Assembly: GCA_011109175.1 (NCBI GenBank)
Contig: RDEW01000003.1
Location: 2,226,923-2,290,922, forward strand
Origin: Dicyema japonicum
Lineage: Eukaryota > Dicyemida > Rhombozoa > Dicyemidae
DNA length: 64,000 nt
Direction of reading: 5' to 3'
In this document: piece by piece, positions 45,160-57,239 of the stretch
Position numbering within the stretch: the first letter of the stretch is position 1
Layout of the letters: each line of letters opens with the position of its first letter
Position numbers and translations under genes: made by a program
Notes under the pieces: generated by a model
The model's database searches: none
Told to the model about the DNA's origin: nothing
The model's input: only the letters and a program-made list of their open reading frames with translations

Positions 45160-48100
45160 TTACTTGAACTTATCCTTCAGATATGGCCTCTCTTTCTCAA
45201 ATATTTTGGGGATTGTATTGTTTTTAAAGAATATGCTTTTACCCCCATAATCCCCGGGTTGGAGTGAAATGAACTTATTGAAGTATTTATTCATCCAAAT
45301 CATATCCTGGTCATACTTTTCCCCAGAATCAAACAAATATGAGTCTTGTTTACTAACTGTGCTTGTCTTGACCAAATCACGCTTGTTGAGTCCCACCAAT
45401 TTGTCGATCTGACAGGCGGCATGACGACCCGCCTCGATATTCTCAGTTCTCACGTTTAGTCGGTGATGTTTCATCGAAGGCAATTTCTCTTCTCCATCTT
45501 CCTTGCCCCCAACATTTTCCTAAATTAGGAACCATTAATTACTTCTCGGATGGACTTTTCATACTTTGGTACCTTAAACCGAGTCCACACGTCAAAGTCA
45601 CTCCCTCTCATATCCCCACTGTAGTTATTTCTGTACATCAGTACTGGACGCAGGTATTCGTTGTTATAAAAGTTTTCCTCCCATTTCTATAATATTTGTA
45701 CATAGTAGACTGAATTGATCTCTTCGTGCCTCGAATCAGTCACTTTAGCCATTTCAGTCGGTTTAACGTAATTCGTCCAATCTTGCTTTCTAAACACTAC
45801 TTTCTTAATTCTTTTAGGTTCGCCTTCTTCCCACGTGTTCCCGTGATAGTTGCTATTATAACTGAAAAGACTGTGGTCCCCATATTTCTATGAAATGGTT
45901 ATATTGTACTATCACTTGTTTTAGATATGTCTTGAGGGCATTCAAGGTTTCCACGTGGCAGTTAAACCTTTGCAGACTATATGGCGAAATCTGACAACCC
46001 GTGTTTAGTCTGAAAAATTCACGTGCCTTCTTTTTTGTAAGTTTTCTTATATTTTTCTTAAATTATTTAATATAAATTACTTTATTAATTTTACTGAAAT
46101 TTTTAATTTGGGAATATTTCAACTTCAAATAATTATCAAAATTGGGGTTCGTGTTGTCAATCGCCACGTGCTTTCTCAGCGTGGGCTGGGTAGTATTTCC
46201 AACTTCAGTCAAGCAAGCAACACCGACTTTTAATTTCAGAGACAAAGGTACTAGAATGCTTTCTTTCGTTGCTTGGAATCCCAAACTCTTTGTTTAGTGA
46301 CTCGGAGTTCTTTGAGCAGTGGGAGTGCTTTATTCCTGACCAGGCACTTCATGCTGTCAGATTGGACCATCTAACAAATTGACACGTGACCAACTATGTT
46401 CAACTTTGAAATGGCTTTAAAGCAGTTTGTTGGGATCATATCCCGGACATAAAGCAGTGGTTGTTTGATAATCTCCGACAGTGGACGGAACAGATTGATT
46501 GGCTCAAAGTCAAGTCTCCAAAACAAGTACATCCTTTTGAAGAAGGCGAGGGAATTTGACAAAATAATCTTTGCGTCTAGAGTTTGGAGACCAATTACTG
46601 TAAAGGGATCTCAGAGCTGAGAGTTGTTTCTGGAATCCTTCAAGGAATCCGTCAATGAGGCCTTCAAAGAGGACGATCGTGTTTTCCGTGTCAGAAATGT
46701 AAAATCCAGAGACCAGATCATTCCTTTCTGGGATCGTCTCCAATCTGTATAAACTAACTCAATACATGTCGATCATCTCGCTAGTGAATGAACTAATCAG
46801 TTTGTGGGGACTTTTTGTGTATTGGGAGAGATATTGATAGTTGTGATCGAGGACAGGTCCTATCACATCCTCGTGGCTAAAATGGGCAGTCTCCATGCAG
46901 ATCACTATCCTTTTGTATAACTGCCTTAATATTAGGGACGACAACCTTCTCCTCATTCAGGGACGTATTCTTAACGAAGTCTTTGAAGGAAAACAAGACT
47001 CTTACGCCGATTTTCAAGTCGGTGGAGCATTCAATGTAATTGGCGGACTTGAGGATGAGTTTATTCTCCAAATTTACTAAATTTTCTATAATCTAACATA
47101 CAAGGTGAAATGGGGGGTGCTGAGCAATTTGTGACAAATGACCTCAACAATATGTGCTTGCAGTTATTATATAATTCTTTAGTAAAGTCAAAAGTGGCGA
47201 CTCCAAATGGATTGGGGGTCTCCTGGCTGTACTTTGGGAGTTCGGGAAGTAGATCGCCTAAAGTCATAAATAGTCCTACAATGGACGTATTCTATCTTCT
47301 CTTTGTTGCTATCCCTGTCGTGGATCTCCATTATCAGTGGTGTACTGATGAAGTTGTTTATGTCCTCTTTGGCTCGGAGTCCTCGGATAAAATCACAGTG
47401 AACCCAAAAGGAAGACGAAATACTCATTGAAGATAATATTTCTCTCCTGCAGTCGTCCCATGGACTTGTAACTTTTACCAAAGGCCTGGAAGCTCACATA
47501 ACAGAGTTTGGAGCTAAAATTGTCTTTTCCAGCAATTTACCACATTCTAAGTTCTTCATAGGAGTGTGGCTGATTCGGTAGGTTCGACAAAGAATCCAGT
47601 CTTAGCACGAGTGGGTACAAGGTTGACTTGTTTTCATCATCAATCAGCGTTTTGTCAACATTGATTGACACAAACACGTCATTGTACTGTTTGTGAGTGA
47701 ACTTTAGTCGTTCTGAGTTGAACGAATGACCTGATTATTATGATGTTCTTTAACCTGCCAAAAGAGGGGACAACTTCACCTCGACCGTACATTCCTCGCT
47801 ATTGTTTGACTCCTCACTGCTGTAGCTCGTCGTCCTGTCTTGGAATAAACATGAAGCAATACTGCTGAGAAAATCATAGTAAGCCGAAACATCAAAGTTT
47901 AAAATATCGTTTTCTTGTGAATATTTCGTGTTAACTTGAATGAACTTATTGATTTCATTGAAGATGAATGGCCGTGTCCCTCCTCTGTCCTCAGTGTCCT
48001 CACCTTTGGATTTAACTGCAGGGGTTACAGGAAAGAAGTTTGGGCATTACAAAATGTCGAGTATTGTCGGACTGTGCAGCCTTTGAACACTTGTTTTTAG

Positions 48101-48581
48101 AGGACGAGATTTTGACTTTAACCACGTGGTTTGAAATTGAGTCCAAAAAATCGTTGTTCATGGGGATTGAATGTCTATCATAGTTAACCAGGTCAAACTG
48201 ATGTTGGAACGCAATCCATATTGAGTTGTTGTGCTCCCACACTGCCTTGTTTTTTGCCACTAACTTTTCGTTGTATATTCTGGCCACGATTCCGTTGGCT
48301 GTTGATTGGACGATCACATCAATTTTGAAGGTATATTCTGGATTTGTGGGATGGAGATTATATTCGACGTTAAAAAGCCGTCGATATGCGTTCCCTTTCC
48401 TGGAACCAGTGCTGGCTGTGGGAGTCCGTGTTATACCAGACCCCAGATCTACCGTCAGAGAGTAAGGTTTACTTTTTTCCACAGCAAATGCGATGGAAAC
48501 TGAGAAATTGGTGAATGTCAACTCATTTGAACTGACTCTTTTAAACTGTGAACGATTAAATTCACTTTCATCAAAAGACAT
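45160..48581 (-). CDS. Probable CFAP92 / DUF4550 cilia-associated protein
   Basis: Start ATG at 48579-48581 (MSFDESEFNRSQFKRVSSNE); the last frame ends YLKDKFK at 45160. From N to C the blocks are CTVEVKLSPLLAG, DSLSNLPNQPHSYEELR, LIMEIHDRDSNKEKIEY, NPFGVATFDFTKELYN, YISDTENTIVLFEGLIDGFL, KQPLLYVRDMIPTNCFKAIS and SMKHHRLNVRTENIE. The LPN.P.S.EELR, EIHDRD, FEGL and QPLLYV..M.P..CF..L blocks fit the FAP92/DUF4550 family as I remember it, a ciliary/flagellar protein. Many introns of 20-30 nt are needed, and I did not resolve every junction. Total about 1,000 residues. At least five CACGTG sites lie inside. A ciliary role suits the multiciliated body of a dicyemid. The family call is from memory and less certain than the others. 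Confidence 0.6.
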
Positions 48582-48955
48582 AATCCACTTATTTTCTACT
48601 CGTTACTAGGCAACACTGATATTTAAGCACTATTATCATGAATTTACCATTTTAGACTGGACGCTACCACAAGTCTTCGATGTTTACTGGAGGTCCCGGG
48701 CTTATCGTAGTGTCATTGATGGGTGTACAGAATGTTGTTGTAGGGTACTCCTTATTTCTCCGATGAGAATAGTCTCTGAGTCATCCACCAATGTGGGAGG
48801 GCCATCCAGCAGATCGTTCCAGACCCTGATATACACGAAATAGGTTTTATCCAGTTCCCGGTCGGAGTGGGACGTATCCTTTCCCAGAATCACATCAATT
48901 CGAAATACCCCCAGTAGTTAATAGTAGAATGTTCAAGAAAATAATGTGAGAATTA
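48582..48955. repeat. Upstream flank with decayed SINE-like sequence
   Basis: Near 48815-48900, GATATACACGAAATAGG, TTTTATCCAGTTCCCGG, TCGGAGTGGGACGTATCC and CAGAATCACATCAATTCG resemble the 42.73 kb copy and the SINE 3' region. No gene. The bases just right of 48581 should include the promoter of the minus-strand gene. Confidence 0.4.
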
Positions 48956-48959
48956 CTTT

Positions 48960-49420
48960 GTTCCACCTCAAAACAGATTTGTCCATGTTTTTTCAATGGG
49001 CATTCTCTTCATCGCTGCTTTCACCCTGTTTTCCACATGTAAGCCAAAAGAAAGTCCCTAGTCAAACACGACTCCCAGGATGCTTGGGGTAGTATCAGCT
49101 GGGATAATCGTGCTTTAACGTTTCATGCTGCAATTTTTTACATCCAGTGAATAAAGTTTCAGAGGATTTGATTGAAAAAACTAGGAGTTATGGTTGAGCA
49201 AACAATGAGATCAGAGTGTCTAGCATTGCTCGTATGACCCGAGGAGCTACTTGGTGTTCTCTGTCCTTGGGAGCGATAATAATATCATCCGGAATATAGG
49301 GTTGTTGTTTATATAAGTAGGTTGAATAGTGCTGATGAGGCGGTTGAAGTTTGAGGAACTTCCTTTTTCGATCAAAAATCGACCTAAAAATCAAGCTCAA
49401 CTTATACACCGAGTCATGAA
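48960..49420 (-). mobile_element. LINE reverse-transcriptase fragment
   Basis: The minus strand reads IPDDIIIAPKDREHQVAP (a YxDD-like box with P in the second position), RVIRAMLDTLISLF, then SILGVVFD and LHVENRVKAAMKR. These are the catalytic and post-catalytic blocks of a LINE polymerase, broken by stops. The sequence differs from the other LINE copies, so it is a third lineage or an old relative. Confidence 0.55.
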
Positions 49421-49479
49421 ATTCAACTTCGTATTAATCGCTTATTTTTACCTCAATCACGGACATCGAAAGCCAGGCA

Positions 49480-50270
49480 GCGACGATGACTACTAGAGGA
49501 AAGTACTGGGTATTGAGAGAATGCGTGACTCATCGCCTAAACTCCGACAAAGTCCGCGCGTCCGTTATTCCTGGTGGACTAACAAGTGTTGTGAGCCACT
49601 TGATGTTTCTTTGAATAAGCCGTTCAAAGACAGATTGTAATGAAATTGGAGTAATTGGATGATAGAAGGCGAGAAGCAGTCTACTATAGGGGGAGCCATG
49701 AAAACACCCTCGTCAGAAATAATAAGTCGTGGGATGATGTGTCGCTGTCTACTGTGGAACGCTCCTTTAAGAAATGCTGCATTTCCAATGCTCTCGATGG
49801 GACAGAAGACGACCTTATCTGGGAAGAGGAGGTGGAAACTGAGGATAAAGAAGACCAAGAAAATGTCCTTTATGACGACAGACTAAACGAAAATAAATGG
49901 AACGAGCTTTTTGGAAATAGTGACGATAAATACGGATTTTGAACTCTATGTAAGCACTTTATAATTCTAATTTATTGTTTTTACTAAAAATAAATCACTT
50001 TCTAAGAGTGTTTCATTGTTGTTAGTCTCTCTCTGCGCGTAATATCACAGGGCTACAAAGTAAATAGTATTCAAAATGGCGTATAGATCGCTCGCTACAA
50101 ACTCGCGAATTTGAACACATTTCGTCAATAAATTTCGCATATTTCTGGTTGAATTTTAAAGTTTAAGATGAATCAATTGAGCTCGACTTATACAAAGGAT
50201 ATATCATAAAATCGTAAATTTCCGTCGAATTTTAGGGGGTCGACTTATACACCGGCAAATACGGTAAATA
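49480..50270 (+). mobile_element. pogo/Tigger-type DNA transposon remnant with 3' terminal inverted repeat
   Basis: PLDVSLNKPFKD, NWSNWMIEG and WDDVSLSTVERSFKKCCI / SNALDGTEDDLIWEE (49560-49830) are the C-terminal blocks of DDE_1 transposases. The reading frame ends at 49942 (FGNSDDKYGF). Downstream, GGGGGTCGACTTATACACCG then GCAAATACGGTA (50235-50266) is the type of terminal repeat these elements carry. Related CTTATACACCGAG occurs near 49400. The N-terminal and catalytic parts are missing or decayed. Confidence 0.7.
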
Positions 50271-50275
50271 ATCAT

Positions 50276-51016
50276 TTTTGACATTTTCTAATCTGACTTG
50301 TGTCAATTATACACTATAATTCAGCCTGCGCATATTAATGACTAATTTAAGAACTGACATATTGAAGAATACAAAAGAGGCTAAAAACAAGTAACCCCAG
50401 CTTCCAATAGTCCACGGACTCTTCCTGCATTTTTGATTTAATAACACCTCCAACTGGAAACCCAGCACAAGTGGAATATAACCAAAATGTAACCAAACCA
50501 ATAAAACACTAGAGGATCTGCATTCATCAGTAAACATATGGGGAACCTACATTAACTGAAATATCCAAATAATTCAACACATTTTACTAAACCAGGTAAT
50601 TATGGACTGTGCCTATTCAATCCCACACTAGGAGGTTCATATAAAGTCCCCCAACTATCCATTCTACTGCACCAATGAAGTAGAATTATATAGTAGCCCC
50701 TCTTAAACGGTCTTTAAGGCTCCGTCCATGGTCCCCTTTCTACAATTAGTTATCATAACTGTTCTTCCTCTTAAAAAACATATGTCCTGCCTAAGTGGAG
50801 GTTTAATTAGTGTTAAAATGACTACTCCTCTAGGAAGGGATGTTAAAAAGAATCAGTAATATTAAGGAGACAGACCCACGTGAATTTGTTGTTAAAAATA
50901 AAAATAATATAAATTATGATATTACGGATTTTTAAATAATATTTATTAAATTTTAAAAGATTTTATATTTAATCAACCCTCATGAAATAAACAATAATAA
51001 TTGTGGAAAACAAATA
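50276..51016. other. Intergenic, nothing recognised
   Basis: No coding block recognised. The final 130 bases before the exchanger start are A/T rich. A CACGTG lies near 50879. Confidence 0.4.
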
Positions 51017-53102
51017 ATGGAGGAATCAGACTATGATGCCATTTTACTAATTATTTGCTGTGTTCTAATGGTTTTTGTAATCCTTACTATGTGGGGATTA
51101 AAAAAGAATCGTTTCCGGTATTCCCACTATACAACCTTTGCAATAATATATGGTACTTTGAAAGAATATTACCACTAAGGGATTATCATCTCCGCAATAA
51201 TACACAAGTCATTCAAAGAGATTAATCCCAAAGTGGAGGGAACCAAAAATGTAACCGTGGATGTGGATTTGACGAAAGACCAAGTGCTAAATGTCGTCTC
51301 TACCTATACCGATAGCACATATGTGTATGAGAAGCTCAAATCCCAGAGTATGGAAACATTGGTTTACTGTGAAATGTGACTTTTATAGGTTAGCTTTCAA
51401 AGTACAATTTTTTTCGACGCTTTGCTTCCCCCAATAATCTTCCATGCTGGGTACAACCTTAAGCTGGTAACCTATCGTTTTCATGATTAGCGTCATTTTA
51501 CCCCATTTTTTGTGCCCATTCTATTATTCGCTTTTCTTGGGACTGTCATCTCTGCTTTCATTTTCAGGTCGCTGTTGTTTTGACTTTAAGTGGAGTGGTT
51601 TATGGTTTGGGCTTCTACGTCACCAATTACAGAATGCCCTATCAAGAAGCCCTATTCTTCGGATCCATTATTGCTGCTACTGACCCTGGTGATTTACTTA
51701 ATCATTCCCTAGTAACCGTCCTCGCCATATTCTCTGATTTGAAGGTAGATAGTGGCTTGTACGCCCTCATTTTCGGAGAGAGTGTATTGAATGATGCCGT
51801 CTCAATTGTTCTCTCACGGTAAAATGTGTTCAGTGACTGAAACAGAGTCGTTCGGGAATTCGGGAGCAGTATGGAGAAGACTAAAACTTCAACTATTGGC
51901 GGAGAAGTATTTTTGTCGATTGGATTGTTTATCGGCGTTTTCTTTGGAGCTATCATAATTGGAGTCTTTGTTGGACTCGTGACAGCTCTGGTAACTTGTC
52001 ATAACCAGTTCAGATTTTGAAAAAGACAAAAATAAAGGAATACTCAGAAATGGAGATTTCTATTTTCCTACTGCTTTCCTTGTTTTCGTATATGGTTTCA
52101 CAGGCATTAGGAATGTCAGGTAATTAATTGCAATAAACCGCAGGGATTGTTACTGTATTATTTTGCGGTATAACCCAAGCCCATTATACACTCAACAATC
52201 TATCTCAAGAGGGTAGAAAACTAAGCAAACAGGTTTATCCCTGTATACACTCTAGTTCTTCTCACTCATCAGCTTTCTCTTTGAAAACTTTATTTTCTTA
52301 TACATTGGACTCACAGCTTTTTCTAAAATGGAATGGGACTTTTGGCTGATTACTGCAGCATTGGTTGTCTTGAAAATTATTTAGATTGGGATTATTGTCG
52401 GTCGAATCTTCAACATTTACCCACTCTCATTTGTGGCGAACCTCTGCCATGGTCATAATCGTGTTCCTAGGAAGTTTCAGCACTTTCTTTATCTCTCTGG
52501 TTTTGCCTAGGACTATATCGTTAGGCCTAAGGGGGGCTATTCCATTCGCTCTTGCCCTTCAGTACAGTGAACACAAGAATTCCCACATTTTGGTCTCCAC
52601 CACGTTTGCCATCGTAGTCATCACTGTCGTCTTCTGTGGCATGACAATACTCCCAACCATTGATCTTCTGTCAATTAGGTATTTTTGGAATGATTATCGC
52701 AGAACAGGACAAGAGGACCTCCCCAGGCCACCCAGGGATATTCCAACGGAGGTTGAGTTTGGTTCATAACTTTTAGGGGAAAGGGGATCTTCGTATGTTT
52801 TTCAAAATTGACTCTCAGTCTGAGAAATTGTGTGAATTGTAGATTATTATCCCCCATGTTCACTCACAAGTTACCGAATCCCCAACAATATATTCTCAGC
52901 GTTGCATGCCTGTTCTTCGTTTATTTTTGACACAAGAACAAATCAAGAATCAGCATGAGTTGGTTTGTGTGCATTAATCAAAAGTATTCTTCCATAGTTA
53001 GAGAAGACTAAAGTTGGGAGTGAAACAGATCAACTAAAGGAGCCAGAAATCTTAGAATTGGGCGGAAATGAAGAAACTGACTTGATGGATTTGTCATCCT
53101 AA
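51017..53102 (+). CDS. SLC9A6/7/9-like: Na+(K+)/H+ exchanger, endosomal NHE6/7/9 type
   Basis: Alkalinises endosomes or Golgi in exchange for cations. Blocks: TM1 [46 protein letters not shown] (near 51415); [31 protein letters not shown] (joined across a 24-nt intron near 51690); [15 protein letters not shown] (electroneutral ND motif); [62 protein letters not shown] (joined across a 25-nt intron near 52498-52522); [16 protein letters not shown]. The sequence is closest to the intracellular NHE6/7/9 group rather than plasma-membrane NHE1-5. Start ATG at 51017 ([10 protein letters not shown]) gives no cleavable signal and a short N-terminus. The tail ends [11 protein letters not shown], stop TAA 53100-53102. 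About 600 residues, shorter than vertebrate members. Confidence 0.88.
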
Positions 53103-53884
53103 TTGTTTCTAATACTTTCATTTCAAATAATTGGCGCTACTCATTTCAAACTCCACTATTCTAGACTTTCAAGGCTTCAAAGCGCCCTCATCTGCCACGT
53201 GGGTTATTTGATCTATGAGACTTGCAGATGGTTTAATAGAACAACGGAAAGTAGTCGATTAATCAGTATTTTTCTCTGCGTAGATTTTAAGAAATCCCGG
53301 AATGATCCCGGCTTCTAGTGGTCCCCAACGATTTCACCTCTTCTGGAAATGTCTTGAGGGAACTCATCTTCAAAATGATCAATATTTCTGAAATGAGAAA
53401 GGAATTAGTTAATTATAACCGTCATATTTGCGGTCTAATTTTTTGGCTAAATTAATCATCAAAAATTCTTGCGACTACAGAAGCTAAGCCTCTGTTGAGT
53501 CCTACGAATCGATCCTCTACTCATATAAGCTATGACCCGTAGAAGTGGAGGTGGTTTTCATTGTGTTTGTGAAGAAGGCAGAAACTTACTTCTGCTATAT
53601 TGTCCGAGCAAATAAAGGTCGGTCGGAACAATCGCTTTCCATGCAAGCAAGAGATGAGGCGCTTCTGGGCGGCGATGGGTAAAATGGAGGACCACAGGCA
53701 TAGGCTAATTAGTGCAACTGGGATCACCTAACGGTTTGACTAAACTCTGTCTTTCGTCGCGATGCCCCTGGGGTACTAAATAAATATTGATTTTTTTCGG
53801 TTGTTTGATTAAGAATAAAGCACACTTAAAGTACAATTCAGCTACAAAAAGTCAAAAAAATGATAAAAGCCATATTTATGCTTT
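53103..53884. other. Intergenic, nothing recognised
   Basis: No recognisable gene. A minus-strand frame at 53530-53727 has no motif I can name. A CACGTG lies near 53197. Confidence 0.4.
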
Positions 53885-56800
53885 GGTATTAATCAGTGGT
53901 GTTGTGGTGTATTAGCCGTTCTACTTTTTGGATTGAACATGACAATGGAAAAGGATCCGAAAACCCAAAGAGCATATTTCTCGCACGTCTATCCCCTGCA
54001 TTATCTGTGGAGAGGCAAACAAGAGGAAATATAGTATCCAATGTTCCCGTTGCCCAAATTTTGGACACCTTGGGTGCAACAAGCTGACAAGACGACTGCT
54101 CAGTGTCTCCCAAGTTGGTCATGCCCCACATGCCTTGGGAACCCCACAAGGCAAAAGGAACCGCTCTCTGGTTCAGTCCTGGACCTATCTAACACGGACG
54201 AATGTCTACGCCGCCTGAACCGGCTTGTATCAGAGAGGGTTATCCCACTCAGAATCCCAAAGTCGGTGCGCCTTGCAGCTGCCACGTGTCTCTCAAAACT
54301 AATCACTAAAGCAGTCAGTGACAACACCCAAGAAGCTTGGATGCGCCTTCTCTGCTTTGCACCTCTAGTCCTCGGATCACATCCGACCGAACTGAAGGAA
54401 CGGAATGTCAAGTCAATCATCAAAAGGAACGTTTCTAAATACGAAAGTATCAACCTGGCGGATACACTGGAAAGCATTTCGACTGCTGTTGACTCACCCT
54501 TTTCATCCAGAACCAAGAAAAGGGATCTTCGCAGAGAAATAAACAAGAAGATCATGGTCGGGGACATTCGGGAGCCCTACATACACTCTCCAGCAGCGAC
54601 AAGGTTCTTTCACCGAGCAAAGAAACCTTAGACCAGTTAGTCCAGAAACATCCGCCCGCACCAGCTGATCTACGTGACACGAAAATTCAAAAGGATGTCC
54701 CACAACTAAATGCCACCCCTGATGATATTAAATGGGCTATTCGTGCATTCCCTGGAAGCAGCGGCGCCGGTCTGGACGGCCTACGCCCAAGCCACATAAA
54801 AGACCTCACCTCTGTAAAAACCGTCGAACACAGGGGACTCCCTCATCGTCTCATTGAATGCTCTTACGAACCACGTTCTTCGGGCAGATATCTCGGAGTA
54901 TGCTCGAGAACTCCTCTTCGCTTCGAGGTTGGTAGCCTTCAAGAAGCCTTGCGGCGGGATAAGACCCATCGCCATTGGTAACGTCCTTAGGCGCCTATCG
55001 TCGAAGATCGCTGCCAGAGCAGCCAGCAAGACTTTGAGTGCCGAACTTAGTCCTGTCCAACTCGGAGTTGGAGTACCTAATGGATGTGAAGCAGTAATAC
55101 ATTCAATCCGGAATTTTGTTGCCAGCCCTCCTGACGCGCAGGATTCAATTATAGTCAAACTGGACATACGTAATGCATTCAATAGCATCCGAAGGGATAG
55201 AATCATAGAAGATAGTGTCTCTAGGATTCCTGAGATCAGCAGGATGGTCAGACTCTCATATGGTTCCCCGTGTACGCTGATCTTCGGACAACACGCCATC
55301 AAGTCCAAGACTGGAGTCCAACAAGGAGACCCACTTGGCCCTCTACTCTTTGCTTTGGGAATCGACTGTGTATCATCTGCGATCAAAACTCCCTTGAACT
55401 TATGGTACCTTGATGACGCGACCATTGGGGGAGTTGGGAAATTGTTGTGGAAGAGGTTAAACGCGTCATCCCTGCCCTCGCGGCACTCGGACTGGAGCCG
55501 AATCCATCGAAGTGCGAAGTTATTAACGTGACCTGTGGAGAGGACACCTTTGAACGCGCAATAACGACCATTTCTACTTGCCTCCAGGACATCAAAGTCA
55601 CCCGACTAGAAAAGGCGATTTTCCTCGGATCTCCTCTGTATGACATGTCAACTGTCCTGGAGGAGAAGAGTGAATCCGTACAGCTGCTCACGCACAATCT
55701 AAAGGCTTTGGACTCCCACATTTCTCTCTTCATCCTCAAGAATTTTCACCTTACACCACTCCTTTTTTTTCTACGGACATCCCCATGTTTCACAGACATG
55801 GATTTCTTGAGAGTTATCGATGAGAAGCTGAGGACCTCTGTTGAAGAAACACTTAACATCTCTCTGGATAAAGCAGGGTGGACCCAATGCAAGTTACCAC
55901 TTCGTTATGGAGGAATTGGGATACGCTCGCCACTTGAACTCGCCCTCCCAGCCTTTCTGTCTTCGACATATGCTTCCCGTGGTCTAGTTCACCAGATCCT
56001 ACGCTACATTAACGGATCGGACACTGAACCAATGGCATGCATGGCTCACGATGTTTGGATTGGACTTCCGAAGAACTTCAACTTCAACAAACAACGAGAC
56101 TGGAACGAACTTGTATGTTCGAGGACCATCGATGAGCTAAAACCACAACTCGTCTGGCTTGTCAGGCTACCGCATCAACAAACGTAAGTGGTGCATGGCT
56201 CAAAGCATTCCCGTGCATTTCACTCGGAACTTTTCTGGACGATGACTCCACGAGGATTGGGGTTTGCGTCCGCCTCGGAATCGATGTTTGCGCAATCCAT
56301 CGCTGTAGATGTGGAGGAATAGTCGACGCGAAAGGACTCCACGCACTTTCCTGCCGAAGGAGCGCTGGAAGGAGCCTGAGACATAGTGCAATCAACAAGG
56401 TTATTGCGTGGGGACTAGAAGCTGCCGGATTCCCTGTCCAGATGGAGCCCCTAGGACTTGCCCACGGCAAACAGAAGGCCGGCTCAAAGCATTCCAGTGC
56501 ATTTCACTCGGAACTTTTCTGGACGATGACTCCACGACTCGACTCTGGAGCGACTCTGTTCCCGTGGGATGCTGGGAAGTACCTGGCCTGGGATGCCATC
56601 TGCGTAGATAGCTTCTCCCCTTCCAATATTACAATGAGTGCGACAAATCCAGACTCAGCTGCAGAGAAAGCAGAAATACTTAAAGCAAAGAAGTACACAT
56701 TTGAACCAGTCGCAGTCGAAACTTCGGGAGTCATAGGAAGCAGGTCGTTAGCCCTGCTCAACAAAATTAGATCGTTAGTCGCTGAAAGGAGGAGGGATGT

Positions 56801-56900
56801 CAGAGAGAAGGGCTGGCTCATTGAGCGCATCTCCTTACAGATCGTAAGGGGAAATGCGCTCTCAATCCTGAGAGCAGCCAGTAGCCTTTAACTATTTGGT
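53885..56900 (+). mobile_element. RLE-type non-LTR retrotransposon (copy 4), nearly full length, inactive
   Basis: The most complete copy. The N-terminus holds a PHD-like zinc finger: CIICGEANKRKYSIQCSRC, FGHLGCNKLTRR and SWSCPTCLG (53990-54145). Then comes a linker (LNRLVSERVIPLRIPKSV), and the polymerase from SSGAGLDGLRPSHIKDL (54755) with RPIAIGNVLRRLSSK, KLDIRNAFNSIRRDRI, GVQQGDPLGPLLFALG and LWYLDDATIGG (YLDD, near 55405). Next is CRCGGIVDAKGLHALSC (zinc knuckle, 56302-56352), and the C-terminus (FEPVAVETSG, SLQIVRGNALSIL) ends at 56889. Frameshifts near 54620, 54840 and 55435 and a stretch near 56145 break the frame. Between 56460 and 56540 the endonuclease PD motif is replaced by a second copy of sequence from 56194-56260. 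Confidence 0.88.
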
Positions 56901-57239
56901 TTTATTCTTCAATAAATTGTTATTGATTACTTAAATTGATTTTGAGCGCTTATAAATAAGTTTCCAAATTATCTGATAAAGTTGTTGCTCCTTTCTTTTT
57001 TGCTTGTATGTGGGTCACTGAGACAATCCGGTTCTCCAGAGATGAATCGCTGACGATGGCGTAATTATCGTAGAATGGACAGCAGCGAGATTCTTCCTCA
57101 GAATTCTTGGCGCACATTACACTACGCCATTCTGTTAAGCGTTCTTAAAAATTATTTATTATTGAACGAAATCAAATTATTGATATTTTTTATTTTTAAA
57201 TTTCATTCTTTTGCGAGAACTTTGGATTTTTTTATTTAT

